From Apus apus (lineage: Eukaryota > Chordata > Aves > Apodiformes > Apodidae), in assembly GCF_020740795.1 (NCBI RefSeq), contig NC_067283.1, positions 111,959,706 to 112,023,705 on the forward strand: DNA of 64,000 bases. Direction: 5' to 3'. Below are positions 1 to 20,800 of the stretch, piece after piece (the stretch's first letter is position 1; each line of letters opens with the position of its first letter). The position numbers were made by a program, and so were the translations under genes. The notes under the pieces were generated by a model, which saw only the letters and a program-made list of their open reading frames with translations, made no database searches and had not been told where the DNA came from.

Positions 1-1053
1 AGATACATATTCTGTAGGGCATATTCTGGAATAGTGAATTTCCATGGGAAAAAAACCTTAAGCTTCTGCTTATTCATTTCCAATGGGAATCAGTGAAGAG
101 CACAACTTAAAGCTGCATCTCCTGCTCAGTGACTGTGAACAACTCACTTTTCACTGGTGTGCAGATTCTGTAGAGCCTAAAGAGACTGAGGTTTGATTGA
201 TCATTAACTGACCTAAAATATTCAAGATGAAAAAGTATTTTTTTTCAATTTACAATGCAAAAAAATTGCTCAGGAAGTCCAGCATCATATTCAATATTGT
301 TTATCACAGAAGTTATACTACCAGCTCAAGTTCCTGAACAGATAAGTTTTTCTAAAAAAACTGTAGCACAAATGACTTACAGTGATAGTATTTTTCTGTG
401 AAGAAAGGAGGTGATTAAAAGTACCTCTGTGGCTTAGGAAACTAAGCACTTCAACTGGAATTTTCTTCTGTATGAGTAAATGCTTTATGTGGATTTGCAA
501 TTTAACTGGTTGCAGTTGCAAAGCCCCACTACCAGTGGTCTCTTATAAAAACAGCAACAAAAATGCACCAGCCCAGGTCCTGCAGCTTTCCTCTAGAGCT
601 GACTTACCTGCTTTACAAAGACCTTTCCTACATGGTTACTAGGACAGCATCTGTTATTTTTAATGAAACAATTAAATTTTGAAGACATACTTTTGACATA
701 TTTACAGATAATAAGGATATTAATCACAGATCAGATACTCCGTTGGTCAGTCAGAGAACCATAGAGGGGCTTGCAGCCTAGGTGTTTACTTTCTTAAAGC
801 AGATCTATTCACCTAAACTTTTACTAAAAACCTTTGATGTAAAGTTGTCTGTGTGACTTCACTGAGATACTAATATGATAGTAAGCCCCACTAGCCTTAA
901 ATCTGCACCAAGTTCCACTGCTCTTTCTCATCCTTCTCACGCTGTAGTGATTCAGGTTAAAAGCTGCAACAAGGATTTGCTCTGCCTGCATCAGGCACAT
1001 CCCACTCTCTACAGATCAGGGCTACTGTAAAGAGCCTATTATTGGGATATAAA
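1..1053. other. Non-coding, nothing recognised
   Basis: AT-rich sequence without an exon, repeat family or RNA gene that I can identify. The short open frame at 318-521 is not protein-like. Confidence 0.6.
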
Positions 1054-1487
1054 ATCACAGAATCACAGAATCATTAAAGAGGAGAAGACCTCTAAGATCA
1101 TCAAGCCCAACCATCAGGCCAACACCACCATGCCCACTAACCCGTGTCCCAGAATGCCATATCTACACGTTTTTTGAACACCTCCAGAGATGGTGACTCC
1201 ACCACTTCTCTCATCAGCCTGTTCCAATGCTTGACCACTCTTTCACTAATGAAATTTTTCTTAATATCCAATCTAAATGTCCCCTGGCACATCTTGAGGC
1301 CATTTCTTCTCATGCTATCACTAGGATACTGGGAGAAGAGACCAACCCCCACCGCACTACAACCTCCTTTCAGGTAGTAGTAGAGAGCAATGAGGTCTCC
1401 CCTCAGCCAGCAGGGGACCTAGTCTTCTCCAGGCTAAACAATCCCGGTTCCCTCAGCCACTCATCATAAGACTTATTTTCCAGTCCC
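1054..1487 (-). mobile_element. CR1 LINE, 3' end
   Basis: The plus strand begins ATCACAGAATCACAGAATCA, the reverse complement of a CR1 octamer tail. It continues with CTAAGATCATCAAGCCCAACC, CTCCAGAGATGGTGACTCC, CTTAATATCCAATCTAAATG and CTTCTCCAGGCTAAACAATC. 5'-truncated. Open frames of 71-80 codons here are LINE sequence, not host genes. Same subfamily as the 40.2-kb copy. Confidence 0.93.
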
Positions 1488-9110
<7,623 letters not shown>

Positions 9111-10690
9111 CACACTGGAAGAGGATTTAATTAGTTCCAACATGAGAATTCAAAAGAAATAGAAATATATTGTATAGCTTTATAGTGCTGGGGATCCCAT
9201 TTCATTCTTACCCTGCAATATGAGTGGGTGGGATATCTGTAACGGTGTGAAGCAGAAGATGTCTTAACAAAGAAGGTACTCTGACATAAGGGCTACCTTT
9301 GAAGGAAAAAAAAAAGAGAGGACAACTCAGTTTTTGCTTTGTTTTCAAAAAGTTTGTTAGTCACTTGGTTGTCTACTTAATACCAATCGACAAGCCTTGC
9401 AAACCCCAGAGAGTTATAAAAGGTATAATCTCAGAAAGCTATTTTTTAAAGCAGAAAGTGGAGAAACACCATCTTAACATCTAATGTATGAACCTGGCAA
9501 TCTTTTATAAATTTACAGGCTTTGTAGGGAAGCATTGGTAAGACAGCTGATGCTTCAAAGGGCCGTGAAAAAAGGTTTTGCTAGGGGAGAGAGCAATTGG
9601 TGTGGAACTTCTAGAGAAAAGAATGAAAGTAGCACAAGATCTGCTTGTGAGCAACATGAGCCACCCTAGGGCATGATTGTGTCTCCCAGGTAAGAGGACT
9701 TGAAAGGAAATCAAATAAAAAACTAATCCAGCTCCAGCTTGGAGTGCCTCTGGAGGCTCCTAAGAAGCCTCTGTGTCTGCTGGGCCTGTCTCAGCTGCCA
9801 TGGTCAAAGCTCTCCCAGCTGCCTGGTTTGGCTGTGCTGGGGTGACTGCGGAGCTGTGGATTCACTCCAGCTGACCACACTGAGGGCTCGCTCACACACG
9901 AGCAGGGAGACAACTCAGGTGTTCAGCTGTCACTGGGGTGGGCCTGGGGCCAGGTAACAGGAGCAAATCTGGCAAAGAGGAGACTGAGACAGGTGGAAAT
10001 GGCTGTTCTCAGCTCCAAGAGCAGCATGGCAGACATCCCCACCGGGCACAGGGAGCTGCAGGCTGCAGCTACCACTGGCGAGCCCTGTTTCTGGCTCCAA
10101 AAAAACGAAGACCTTTTGAGTGGATCCTTGAGCTTTCCTCAGGGAAAAGCTACTGAGTCTTTTTGTAATAGGTACAGAAGAAAAAGACAAGAAATTACAA
10201 GAGAAGTCAAAGAATTTTTTAACTGTTCAGTAAAAAAATAAAACCCTCCCATCTGATACCAAGCTCCTCTCAAGCCATCCCTGAGAGCCAGCCTCCTTCA
10301 CTGCCATGCCCAGCTGCAAGGCCAGCTGGCACTGACTTGGGGAGGGGATGTCAGCCACAGGTACCTTGGTGCAAGGAGATGTTTAGGGTCACTTATTCCT
10401 CCTGTGCTACAGTCACACAGTGGTGTGGCAAGGAAGGGAGGACACAATGGCCTGTATTACTAGTCCAGTGCCTGTGTTACCCTGAGCGGCAGCTAATGCC
10501 TGAAAGTAAATAAGGACACCAGGTTCTGAAGACCTGGAGATGGTGGCTCTGCACCAAGGGGTACCAGCTTCCCACCTCAGCCAGGTGCCTGGGAGCAGTC
10601 CAGGCACCCAGCCAGACCAGAGCCACCAGAAGAGCAAGGGGAAAATGCTGTGTTAATACTTGCCATTAATACTTACTGATTGAGAAAACC
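9111..10690. other. Intergenic non-coding DNA, partly GC-richer
   Basis: The part at 9730-10640 is richer in G+C than its surroundings, with many CAGCTG/CTGG words, but no repeat family or exon is recognisable. Confidence 0.5.
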
Positions 10691-11060
10691 CAGCAACCAG
10701 CGCATATTGCCTTTCATACAGCTGAGAGGCAAAACACAGACCCAGTTATAATAAAGCTTAAATCCAAAATAATTACATTTTGTCACAATTTCTTCCACAC
10801 AGCCCAAGCTACCAAGGAAGCGAGCCGCCAGCTCCCGGGGAGATACATGAATTGCTCCACAGCGCCTTTCAATCCCAGTGTGAAAATTTCCAAATGTTTG
10901 ACACAGGGAGCAACTAAATCTTTTAATGCTCTCTGAAAAGCAATCAGCTCACCGAACGCATCATTCAGCAGGCTCCAATATAAAATAATTAAACCATGAA
11001 AAGCTGCTGCAGTAATCTTACTTTAAAATCCTAAATTCCTTTACATTTTGAGGATCTGAT
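10691..11060. promoter_or_regulatory. Candidate conserved non-coding block
   Basis: Contains several ATAATTA/TAATTA-type sites (AAAATAATTACATTTTG, TAAAATAATTAAACCATG) and a CpG-bearing centre (GGAAGCGAGCCGCCAGCTCC) with no repeat sequence. The mix resembles an enhancer; no comparative evidence was available. Confidence 0.25.
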
Positions 11061-11303
11061 GTCATTGACTCCAGTCAGACACACACAGGCAGAGCAGAGA
11101 CCGCAGGAGCTTCTCACAGCTCAGCTGAACACACCTCTTCCAGTCCTTGAGCAGAGGCAGCTTAACTTTATGAAGATTTGTTGTTGCAGCAAAACTATCC
11201 AGGAGATGCAGCTAAATCCAAATTCATTTCATTTCCAGCCAAATTATATTTTGATGCAGGTCACTAGAAGCTAATCTTTCATCTCTGTTTTTCATACATG
11301 AAA

Positions 11304-11355
11304 GCAAACAAACAAAAAAAAACCAAAAACAAACAAAAAACCCAAACAAAAAAAG
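11304..11355 (+). repeat. A-rich CAAA/CCAAA tract
   Basis: Simple sequence of A runs broken by C or CC. Confidence 0.85.
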
Positions 11356-11722
11356 AGTTTTAGGTTAAGCAGCATTTATCATACTAACCAGAATTAAATC
11401 AAATGGAAAAGTGCATAAAGAAGCTCAGTTAAAACAATCAAATTAAAAAGCCCTTTACCTGTTTGAATGTAATCTTTAATTTTCTCAGAAGAGGAGAAAA
11501 CCTTATTATTAAGCAAACTTAAAAGGGAGCCTGGATTAACCTTTTCCCATCTCCCTGCACTTAAACTGTCAGTCTGTCTTCATGAACAGATTTTGTTTCC
11601 TGTTTGTCAGGCAAGTTCACTTCCTTGTTCTCACATGCTAGAAAAACTTGTGTTTTCACTATTGCAGAAGCACTTAAGCTGTACAGTAAGCAGCAGACAA
11701 GTAGCAGATAATGTTTTTATTC

Positions 11723-11743
11723 TTTTTTTTTTTTTTTTTTTTT
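11723..11743 (+). repeat. Poly(T) run, 21 nt
   Basis: An uninterrupted run of 21 T on the plus strand in intergenic DNA. Confidence 0.9.
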
Positions 11744-14302
11744 CAGTTACAGGCATATATACACAGACATACAAGAATATACACACAACTGCATTCAGTA
11801 TAACAGATTTAGCAGAAAAACAAGCTAAGCAGAGGCTAGCCTGCCTTTAATAACCTTTTATTGATGCTTTGACTTTTAAAGAGCTCCCATCTGAAATGGC
11901 TTATGGTAAGTATTAAAAATTAAGAAATAGCAAAGCCTTCTAGAAGACACCTATTTAAAATTACCAGAAATATTTCAGCATAATTGAAGGAATTATAGTC
12001 CTTTTTCCCCTCAAAATTCCAAGTCTTCCACTAAATCAATTAAAAATGCATTTATCAGCTTGGCTTATGGCAAAATGCAGAGCAATAAGAAGTGTCTGCT
12101 ATGGACAATGGCTCTCTAGGAAGAATTTTTCTGATAAATAACACAGGCCTACGAGGCTCAATAATGCCTTGGGTCAAATTTTGCTGATGAACATTATCTT
12201 AGTTTCTTGGCTGGAATCGCCTCTGGCTTCTAAAAATCCTTTTTTATTTCAGGGTGATTTTTGTCTGAGAAATAAATGCAGAAACCCAAGCATTAAGGTT
12301 GGACTGACACAGAACTGAAGAAATGCTGAGGTTTCGGGCCCAATACAATGTTTATTTTGTTCCTCAGTATTTTTGGGCACACTTCCTTTAGATCCCTATG
12401 AGTGAGTGGGCACAAACTGCATCCCTTCAGAAGTGGAAGGTTTGCTTTTTCTTATCCAGTCAGAAACAAGCAGTCCCTAATTCAAGGTGCTACTCAGGTT
12501 ATTGCATGAATCTCAAGCTCTGTGAGTACCAACAGAAAGTTGTAACACCTCAGAACAACATGCAAGTACAGAAATTCCAGAGGCAGAGTCATGGATGGTT
12601 TACAAACATAACATGCTGATACTGTGTTAGTGGTGGCACTGGGGTATTTAAATGCATAATTTCTAAAATATTGTTACTTGCCTAGTGCTTCTGAATAAAA
12701 TCCAACATGGTAACAAATTTTTGCAGGTAAAAAATCCACTTTTTAACATGAAACTTCAAAACTCATTAGTGAAGGCAGTGGCTTTTAAAGATATAAATAT
12801 AAAATATCACATCTGTCTCTGAAAGCTCATGAGATTTAAATAATTGGAGATGGGGAAAGCACTCCCAAGAAATATCCAGGTGCATCCTGTTCTCATTCCC
12901 TTGACATGGTCTTCTCTTGAGGCTGCGAGACAATACCAGGCTGCAACCTTGGGCTGAGCCACTGCAGCTCAGCTTATGCTGGTTCTTTTTCTGTATGTTG
13001 CTCCTTTGTGTTTGGAGAGGAAAGGTGTGGTGGGACTGAGAGGCCTCTCCTCTCTCCTTTAAAAACTGCCTTCTCATCTCTGGTTTTCCAGTTCAAACGT
13101 AAGGCTTTGAAAATTATTTCAAAGCTGCATCTTGTATATGGAAATTCATGGCTCAAGGCAGGTTCATGATCAGCCTTGAGATTTCAAGCTTAAGAATGTG
13201 CAGCCTAAATATAACTCCTTATAGCTGTGCTTTGCTCTTCTCTGTTTTTGCTGTTTAAAGCCATCAATAGGAATAAGATAACAATTTCAATGGGTCATTT
13301 ATATAGTTTTACTTTATGTAGATGTTTCAATTTTCTTGTAAAAAACATGGGTTAAGGAAATATGAGCACAAGCCTTTTGGGTAAGCTGCAAAAATCAAGT
13401 TCCAGCTGCTAGCTAGCAAAAGTGACATCATACATGCTTAGGAAGTTGAACCCTGTACAGCTAGACAGTAGCTGAAGGTGCCTCTGTAATCCCCGGCGTG
13501 GGGAAATAACCAAACCGTTTTCAGAGCAATGGCAGCAAGAAGATCATGCCATACATTTGGCTTGGGGATGGTTTCATTTTACATGTGAAGAAGAAAGAAA
13601 TTCCATCAGCTAAAAGCTTCGTAGTCTTCAAAACAGTTCTTGCTGCTCAACAGCAGCAGGGTATTTTATAAAGATTAGCTACCTGCTGTTGTATGCAGAT
13701 ATCATCCTACCTGATTCCTTCGGGGTTTTCAGGCACGGTGGAAGTCAAATCCAAGGTTATCTGCAATGGCAGCTCAGAGATTAAAGCTCTTGGAACAAGA
13801 AAGGTGCAGACAGCAAGAGCAGGGCAGGAGAAAGATGGGCTGTTTTGTCTGTATATACCAATAGGCCTCTGTGTAGGACCAGAGGCAGCCACCCACCCCC
13901 TGCACCTGCCCTGTCACCCATGGCAAGAGGCACCCAGTTGGAGGGTGTCCCCTGGAGGACAAAAGGTAGCAGAGGAGGGTGACAACATGAAAGGATATGC
14001 TAGGCTGGGTTTTTAGATTAAGCTGGGAAACGTGTATTTGTACTGCTTGTTGCTTTGTTAGATAGTGGGCTTTTTATCCCTGGGCCATTGCACTCCCACT
14101 GGAGGCTCAGTTTCCAAGTCCTAGTTTTTAGCATTGCACAAGAAGTTCAGATTGAATTCCATAAAGCAAAAAGTGAATATTGGAGACCCTGTGAAATGAC
14201 ACTTGCAAAATTAACAACAGATCTATGTGGGACAAATATAGGCAGAGGGTTGTGCCCATCTTTATTGTTTCACTGATTTTGTTAATAGAGGGAGACACTT
14301 CA

Positions 14303-14732
14303 GGGCCATGAAAATGGCCAGAGGATTGGAATACCTCTCCTGTGAAGAAAGGCTGAGACTTGGGGTTGTTCAGCCTGGAGAAGAGAAGGGATACCTTCTT
14401 GCAGCCTTTCAGAATATAAAGGGGGCTTCTAAGAAAGATGAGGAGAGGCTTTTTACCAAGGCCTGTAGTAACAGCACAAGGAGTAATGGTTTTAAACTGA
14501 GAGATTTAGATTGGAGATAAAGAAGACGTTTTACAATGAAGGTGGTGGGACATGGACACAGGTTGCCCAGGTAAGTTGTGGATGCCTTATCCCTGGATGT
14601 GTTCCAGGCCACACTGGATAGGGCTTTGAGCAATCTGGTCTAGTGGGAGGTGTCCCTGCCCATGGCAGGAGGGTTGGAACCAGATGATCTTTAAAGGTCC
14701 CTTCCAACACAAACCATTCTATGATTCTATGA
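14303..14732 (+). mobile_element. CR1 LINE, 3' end
   Basis: The plus-strand CR1 end runs from GCCATGAAAATGGCCAGAGG through CTGAGACTTGGGGTTGTTCAG, GGTTGCCCAGGTAAGTTGTG, TCTAGTGGGAGGTGTCCCTG and GGTCCCTTCCAACACAAACC to the intact tail ATTCTATGATTCTATGA. It covers only the last ~430 bp. The 70-codon open frame at 14308-14520 is part of this element. Confidence 0.94.
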
Positions 14733-17709
14733 AATATTAATCCAATGTGATTTTCCAGGGATAAAAATACCCACTGTCTTCAGGAGGAAACTGGAAGACT
14801 GGTTGCCAGGATGGTCTGTGCTTTGCTCATCAGGAGCAAAGGCTATCTAGGACTAGCATTTTAGATTTTTAGCTGTGATATATTTCTCTCAATTGCAGTG
14901 CTACAGCTAAGTAAGATTAGTCAAAATATATGCAGCTCTTTAAGGCTCTGCCAGACCTTCTGCCAGGACTTACAGTCTTGACCCATTAAGAGTTTCCTTC
15001 TGCTTTCTGTTTGCACTAATCCACTGGAAACCCAGACCTGGAGACCTGCCACGCTGACCCTCACATTCATTAAGATTAATGGTTGATACTGCACACTGGA
15101 ATAGCAGCAGTGCAATTAAAACGGCTCCTTCTCGTGGCTGAGGTTTTAATGGGATTGCTAGAGTCCTAATGAGATCCCTGAGCCCATCTAACACCCTCTG
15201 CAACCCCTGCAGTTGCCTTCATCTTTGGGCGGCTGTGTGCCGGTCTGACACTGTGTGGCATATAGAAGTACTACAGCAGCCGCTGCCACACATCACTTCA
15301 GTGCCAGCTCCTTAGACTTGGCACCTTAAATATGTTTTCTCCTCCCTATTTTATATCCTTTTATTCTTCTTCCTCCTACCCCAGACTCCCAGCGAGGAAT
15401 GGTTTTCATTTCATTTGGGCGTGTTTGGCACCAGATGCCTTTTGTCCCACCCAGGAGTAAAGGGCGTTTTGAGGTTTTGTTGAGCAACAAATAAAGACTT
15501 GGGCCATATTTCTATGGTCACATTGTGGTGACCTGGTTACCCATCTTGAGTTTTACACCTTTGGAATTTGATAGCAAGAACAGGGAGAAGACACCCCCCT
15601 CTCAAAGCCACTTTTCACGTCAGCTCTTTATTTTGTGGAGTGAAGATGAATAGCCATGCTTTATCCTGGGAAAGGAGAAACGCTGGATCCAGGCAACTGA
15701 ATAAAAATATAAACACCATCAACTTTCAACATAAAAATTATCTTCATCAAGCATGACAAGAGAAGAAGAAAAAAAAATATCTATATTCAAAATACAATTA
15801 ATCTTGAGTTTTGCACAACCACCAGAGCTTTCATTGCAACAGCTGCTCTTTGAGACAGAGGCAATCGTTAGCAGGGGCTGCCAAGCAACCTCCTAAAAAT
15901 CATGTTGCCACAGGAGCATGGCTGGCAGGGAGATGGTCCAGCACCACCCAAAGCCCATGCAAAATCAACAAGGAGAACTGTCCAAGCAGCCCAGAACTGC
16001 CCGGGTTTGTTTTCATTCTGCAATGGCAAACCCACCATCTGCTTGGCACATTCCATGGCATGGAACAAGGGGAGAACAGGAGGTCTTCACCCAGGTTTGC
16101 AGCTTCTGGTCACCACAGGAGAAAGTGGTTGTGTATGACGTCTGCATCTGCTGACATAAAGCATGTTTATACCTGGGCAACAGAGCGTGGTCTAGAGTGC
16201 CCCAAGCTAGTGATGACCTGAGCTAGCACAGTCTACTGCAACTAAGGACTTTGGTGATTAGTCACCAGTGTAATGAGCCGGGACGTCAGGCTCTCTCAAT
16301 ATCCTGAATCCCACAGCAACTTGACTCAAGGACGTGAGTCCCAGTGAGGGGGAGAACAGGGTACATACACACCTAACATCTAGGGCAGGTCCAATTAGCA
16401 AATGTGTCACAAGAGGAGTAGCACATCCACGAGTGTTAAGCTTGCACTTCCCAAAGGGGAGAGGGCTCCTTTTTCAGGTCCCTCTCCTGGCCTTATTCAG
16501 ACTTACAGGTAGCCATGGTGACTAGAGTCAGACAAGAGATTTATGTCAAACTTGATGACTACTGTAACACACATAAACAGAAAATGTCTGCTTTAGAACA
16601 GCACTTCCCTGATGGGCAGATGACCACATTTTTTTGGGGCCACAGACCTTCCCTTCCCTTTCATGTATCAAATATTTTCCCACAGACCCTTTCACCCAGC
16701 CTGAAGTCAACCAACTGGATCATTCAAAACATTAGATATTTTCCTTCTCCCTTTTTGCAGAGCAGAGATGTGCCCCAGACAGCCCCACTCATGGTGAATG
16801 AGATTTTTGCTTTACTTGTGAAAGCAATTCTGCTTGTCTTTGTTTCCTCCCCCACCCCCCCCCCCAGAAGCACATCCTTCCTCCAGACATGCTTCTTTCC
16901 TTTCCCAGATGTGAGGGTTGGAGGCAAGCAAACGCCATCTGTCTCAAATCCAGTGTCAACCACTGTGGCAGATTCTGCCCTGCTTTATTTCTCATAAACA
17001 TATATTAATGAGTCCCTCCATAAAACCCTTCACAACTACTGTTGTGCTGGAGTAAGCTTTCTTTTGGTCTGGTATCAGTGAACAAAGCTTCAGCCCATGG
17101 GGAATTTGGCACAACAGCAACTTATCTGCACGGCATGTGGATGGTTGTAGAGCTGACATTTCCCCTTATTGCCAATATTAGAGGAAACGTCAACAGCCAA
17201 CCTAGAGCAGAACATTGCTTCATCTCTAATATTCTCCCCACCCAATAAATCCTTCAGAGACTTTTTGAAAGGCAGAAATACCTGCATGTGGTCTTGCACT
17301 TAAAAGCATACCCAAATTATAATTGAATACGTTTCTCTAAAACAAAGATAATAGGCTGAGAGCTTGGGAAAATAACATCTTAGGTGAATGTCTGCTGGAG
17401 ACAGGAAAGCTGTCTGGCAACAAATTCTTTAGGGAACACACAGCTCGATACTCTTGCTGAAGGGGAACAAGCAAAATTACAAGACAGGGAAAAGTAATGT
17501 GTCTTGAGAGGTTAAATGCAGAAGCCTGATTGCTCCCCTCAATTATCCCAATCCTACTTTGTGAATTTGCTGTTTGAGAAGTGCTTATTTCTAAATTATA
17601 CTGAGATGAGACAAATGATAAGTCAGTGAAATTACTAAATGAAAGCCAACCATTTTATATAATACATGCAAATCCAACCGATTTAGTACAACAAATTCTG
17701 TACACATTT
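14733..17709. other. Intergenic non-coding DNA next to the GAREM1 3' end
   Basis: No exon or transposon recognised. At 15060-15190 several ATTAAG, TTAATGG and CTAATGAG words cluster in otherwise GC-balanced sequence, an enhancer-like texture. A run of 11 C lies at 16855-16865. The open frames of 136 and 160 codons (15811-16221, 16515-16997) show no family features. Confidence 0.5.
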
Positions 17710-17731
17710 GAAGTATCATGAAAATAGTATC

Positions 17732-17802
17732 TTTAATATACAGTTTATATACTTACAATACATGGTTTAAATTTGTTCATATACATTACAGGGATATTTA
17801 TT
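17732..17802 (-). promoter_or_regulatory. Candidate distal poly(A) signals of GAREM1
   Basis: On the minus strand AATAAA sits at 17802-17797 and ATTAAA at 17737-17732. The latter is followed by the T/G-rich TGTGTACAGAATTTGTTGT about 30 nt on. Further AATAAA hexamers occur just upstream at 17937-17932 and 18154-18149. The cluster suggests the distal end of a long 3' UTR; no transcript evidence is available. Confidence 0.4.
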
Positions 17803-20800
17803 TGCACCTGCTTTAAATAATAATCTGCCATCAGTCTTTTACACAAAAGCCCAAAACAGCACAGAATTCCACAAAAACCATGCTTCGTTTTATAACGGAA
17901 ATGTACTAAGCCAAAGTTTTAGGGCTTTCTCTTTATTTTCCCAAGTGTTACTTTTTTGACCTACCCAAAGTGAACCTAAAGAGCTAAGAACTAACAGATA
18001 TTTTTAATATAATTCAGAAGATTGTCCAAGTCAAGATAAACAATCTGCAAATTTTCACACTGAAAATTTGGTTATCACACACAGAAATGACACAGTCTGA
18101 ATAACTCCCAGACTATCAGGAGTTCAAGACAGAACAAATGAAGAGTCATTTATTGCTAGGTCTCAACAAAGGGCCTGCTTTTCCCTACTGCCCTGCTGTC
18201 TCAAAAACCACAAATAAAAATGGCTGATCCTTCGCTTCAATTAAGATTTAATTCGTACCTTCCAGCTCGTACATGGGAATGCTGCCATTTCAAAACATCA
18301 AAAAGAGGAGCCAGGAGAGCTGGGATAAGCCCTGGTCCTTTTCCATAGAGCTGGTGTTCAGCTTTTAAGTAGCATGGTGTATCTCCTGCCTGGCCTGCAG
18401 GCAGGACTTTGCTGACCTGCATTGCAGGCAGCCACCCTGCTGGGCAGCATGCAAGAAGCTGGTGCCAGCACACTTGATTTAGAGGGGAGAAAACCAAGGA
18501 GTTGATTCAAGAAGAAAACATAGGGTAAAACACTGCAAGTATTCATGGAGAGATTTGAAACACAGTGTGTTGTGAGATAGCATCACTACTTATTGCTGTT
18601 TCTCTTGAAGATGTTGTTGTGGAATAAAGTCAATTAAAGTGGAAGTGAAACTGCTGTACTGGAAAAAAACTGTGCAATACACAGTTACTTCAGACTCTTG
18701 CTTCTAGCTGCAAAGAACACTTCAAAATACATTTTTCTTCAAATTCTGGATGGACCAAATGTTTTCTGTCTCTAAGCTTCTGGCCCTAGGCAGTTTTACA
18801 ATACAGCAAGAATAAGAACACAAATGTGCAATTTGAGTTGATTTCAATGCAGCTTTGGTTAACCAGCCAGGCAGCAATACAAAACAAAATCTTAATCCTA
18901 GACACGAGCATTTCAAGGAAACTGGTATTTCCCCTCAAGTTTCCTCCCCATCCATCCCCTTGGCCATTTCCATGTCCATCTCTAGGAAAGCCCCCGTGCT
19001 AGAATCCAGCCTTCACCACTGAAGGCAGCATCAATCTTTGTTCCGCCTTGCGACTGTTGCATAGAAAGGATTTGTTTCCTGGTGCAGGACAAAGAGCTCC
19101 ATCCAGAATGACATGCCAGATTTCTTGCTACTAAAACTCCCAGACAAACAAACACCCCAAGGATAACACACAACTTCAGACACTGGTAACTAAGTAAGCA
19201 CTAGAGGCCTTACACATATTTAATCTGAGGAAAGAAGTCCAAGGTTAGCGCTGGCCTATTTTAGTAGATTGCCTCCAAAAAGCAGGAGGTGTTGTCCAAA
19301 CTCAATGGCTACATCTCTCTCAGTAGACTAAATGGGCCAGAGCCTGCTCTCAGGCTCCAAGAACAGCCAACACAGCTGGCATCAACATGGCTGATGGCCA
19401 TTATTCTCCAAAACGAGACTGGTTTCCCCCATTGTGAACCTCTGAGCTGTGCCTGGCAGCTGACTGGAGTCACCCACTGCACAGGCTGACTGGGCTGCAC
19501 CAAACCAGGCAAGAACCCACATGAACAGTTCAGCAGTAAGCAACTCCTACCAGAGAGTGCCTGTGCCCCAGCGCTGCTTGCTTTGCAAGTCAAACACTGA
19601 GCACTGTCTCCTTCAACTCACAGTAGGTGGTAAGAAGTTTGTATCACAGGGGTATTCCCCAGAGCTTTCAGATACTTCTTAATCACAGCATGAATATTAA
19701 AGTAACTGCCCATCTCAAAGTACTGTAGGCAGTGCAGCATTTTGTAACCTTTTACAGATTTAAGTCTCCAAGGTTTTACACTCCATCCTTCCAAAGGGAC
19801 TGCGTGGTTCTCTGCTAAGGCCTGAAGGACTCCTCTACTCCTGCCACATTTCAAAGGTGCCACCATTCCTTTGTTGCCAGGGGTTTCCTGTGAGACAGAC
19901 ATGTTCATATCAGTCTGCCCTGTTCAGACTGCCTTCTACAGCACCCAGGACAGTCCTGACCCCCTAACACAACAGCAGTGAAGCTCAAGAGGAAAGCAAA
20001 TCAATTAGATCCTAAGGGCACCAGCACTGCCATAGCCTGGCTACCTACATAACAGTGGAGGGGCTGAGCCACCGCACTCCAGCTGCCTGGTTTGCTCATC
20101 ACTCTCCTGATTTCACTAGAGCAGATGCTTCAGTCCAGCTTGGGTATCATAGCAGGTACCTCACGGCTTCAGCCATATAATTCACACAACACAAAGGTTA
20201 GGAACACCTAAATTGCTAAAAAAGGCTTGGAAAATTAAGGTAATGAGCAGCTAAGGGCAAAGGAAAAGGTCGAATTCTGCCATACTATGCATAAAAATAA
20301 GCAAGCATTGCCAAGCCAGAACAAGACAACTGGAACGACATCGATAGCAAGTTTGCAGTAGAGGTTTTGGCTGTATTTTTGCACACAGGTCTGCTTCTGA
20401 AATCTGTGCATTTTTGAGGCCTTTCAGCAAGCCAACTGAATTTTGGTCTATGCATATATGATGTTAATTCAGCACACTCATGAATGAAAATCCCACCAGG
20501 CTACTTGCAAGAAAAAACATTCCCAGCAGGCAAGCAGAGGTAACAGAACAGGTGTCTATCTGTAGTCAAAACCCCAATAATTTCTTGGGGATGTTAATAT
20601 CCCAGGACATTAGCAATATTCAAATGTTAATATCATCAAGTCTGCAATCTCTTATTTTTTTGAGAGAAACAGAAAGAGATTCTACTTTTTATACCTGGAA
20701 TTAACAAGCCAAGCAAAATACAGTGAAGTACCCCGTATTTAAAACTTGGCCCTTTCAAATCTGAAAGTTCATTTGACATAGTGAGGGTTAAAATGTAATT

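Larger units (their letters stand above)
11061..14302. other. Intergenic non-coding DNA
   Basis: Holds an A-rich CAAA tract at 11304-11355, a 21-nt T run at 11723-11743 and an enhancer-like stretch at 11990-12260 with an octamer-like ATGCATTT and a SOX-like ACAATGG. No exon recognised. Confidence 0.5.

Noticed and set aside
14308..14520. 70-codon open frame resembling a protein
   Set aside because: It lies wholly inside a CR1 LINE 3' end.
15811..16221. 136-codon open frame on the plus strand, with several nested frames on both strands
   Set aside because: Simultaneous openness in several frames points to low stop-codon density rather than coding.
16515..16997. 160-codon open frame on the plus strand
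   Set aside because: No recognisable motif, overlapping open frames on the other strand across a C-rich tract, and no splice or translation context.
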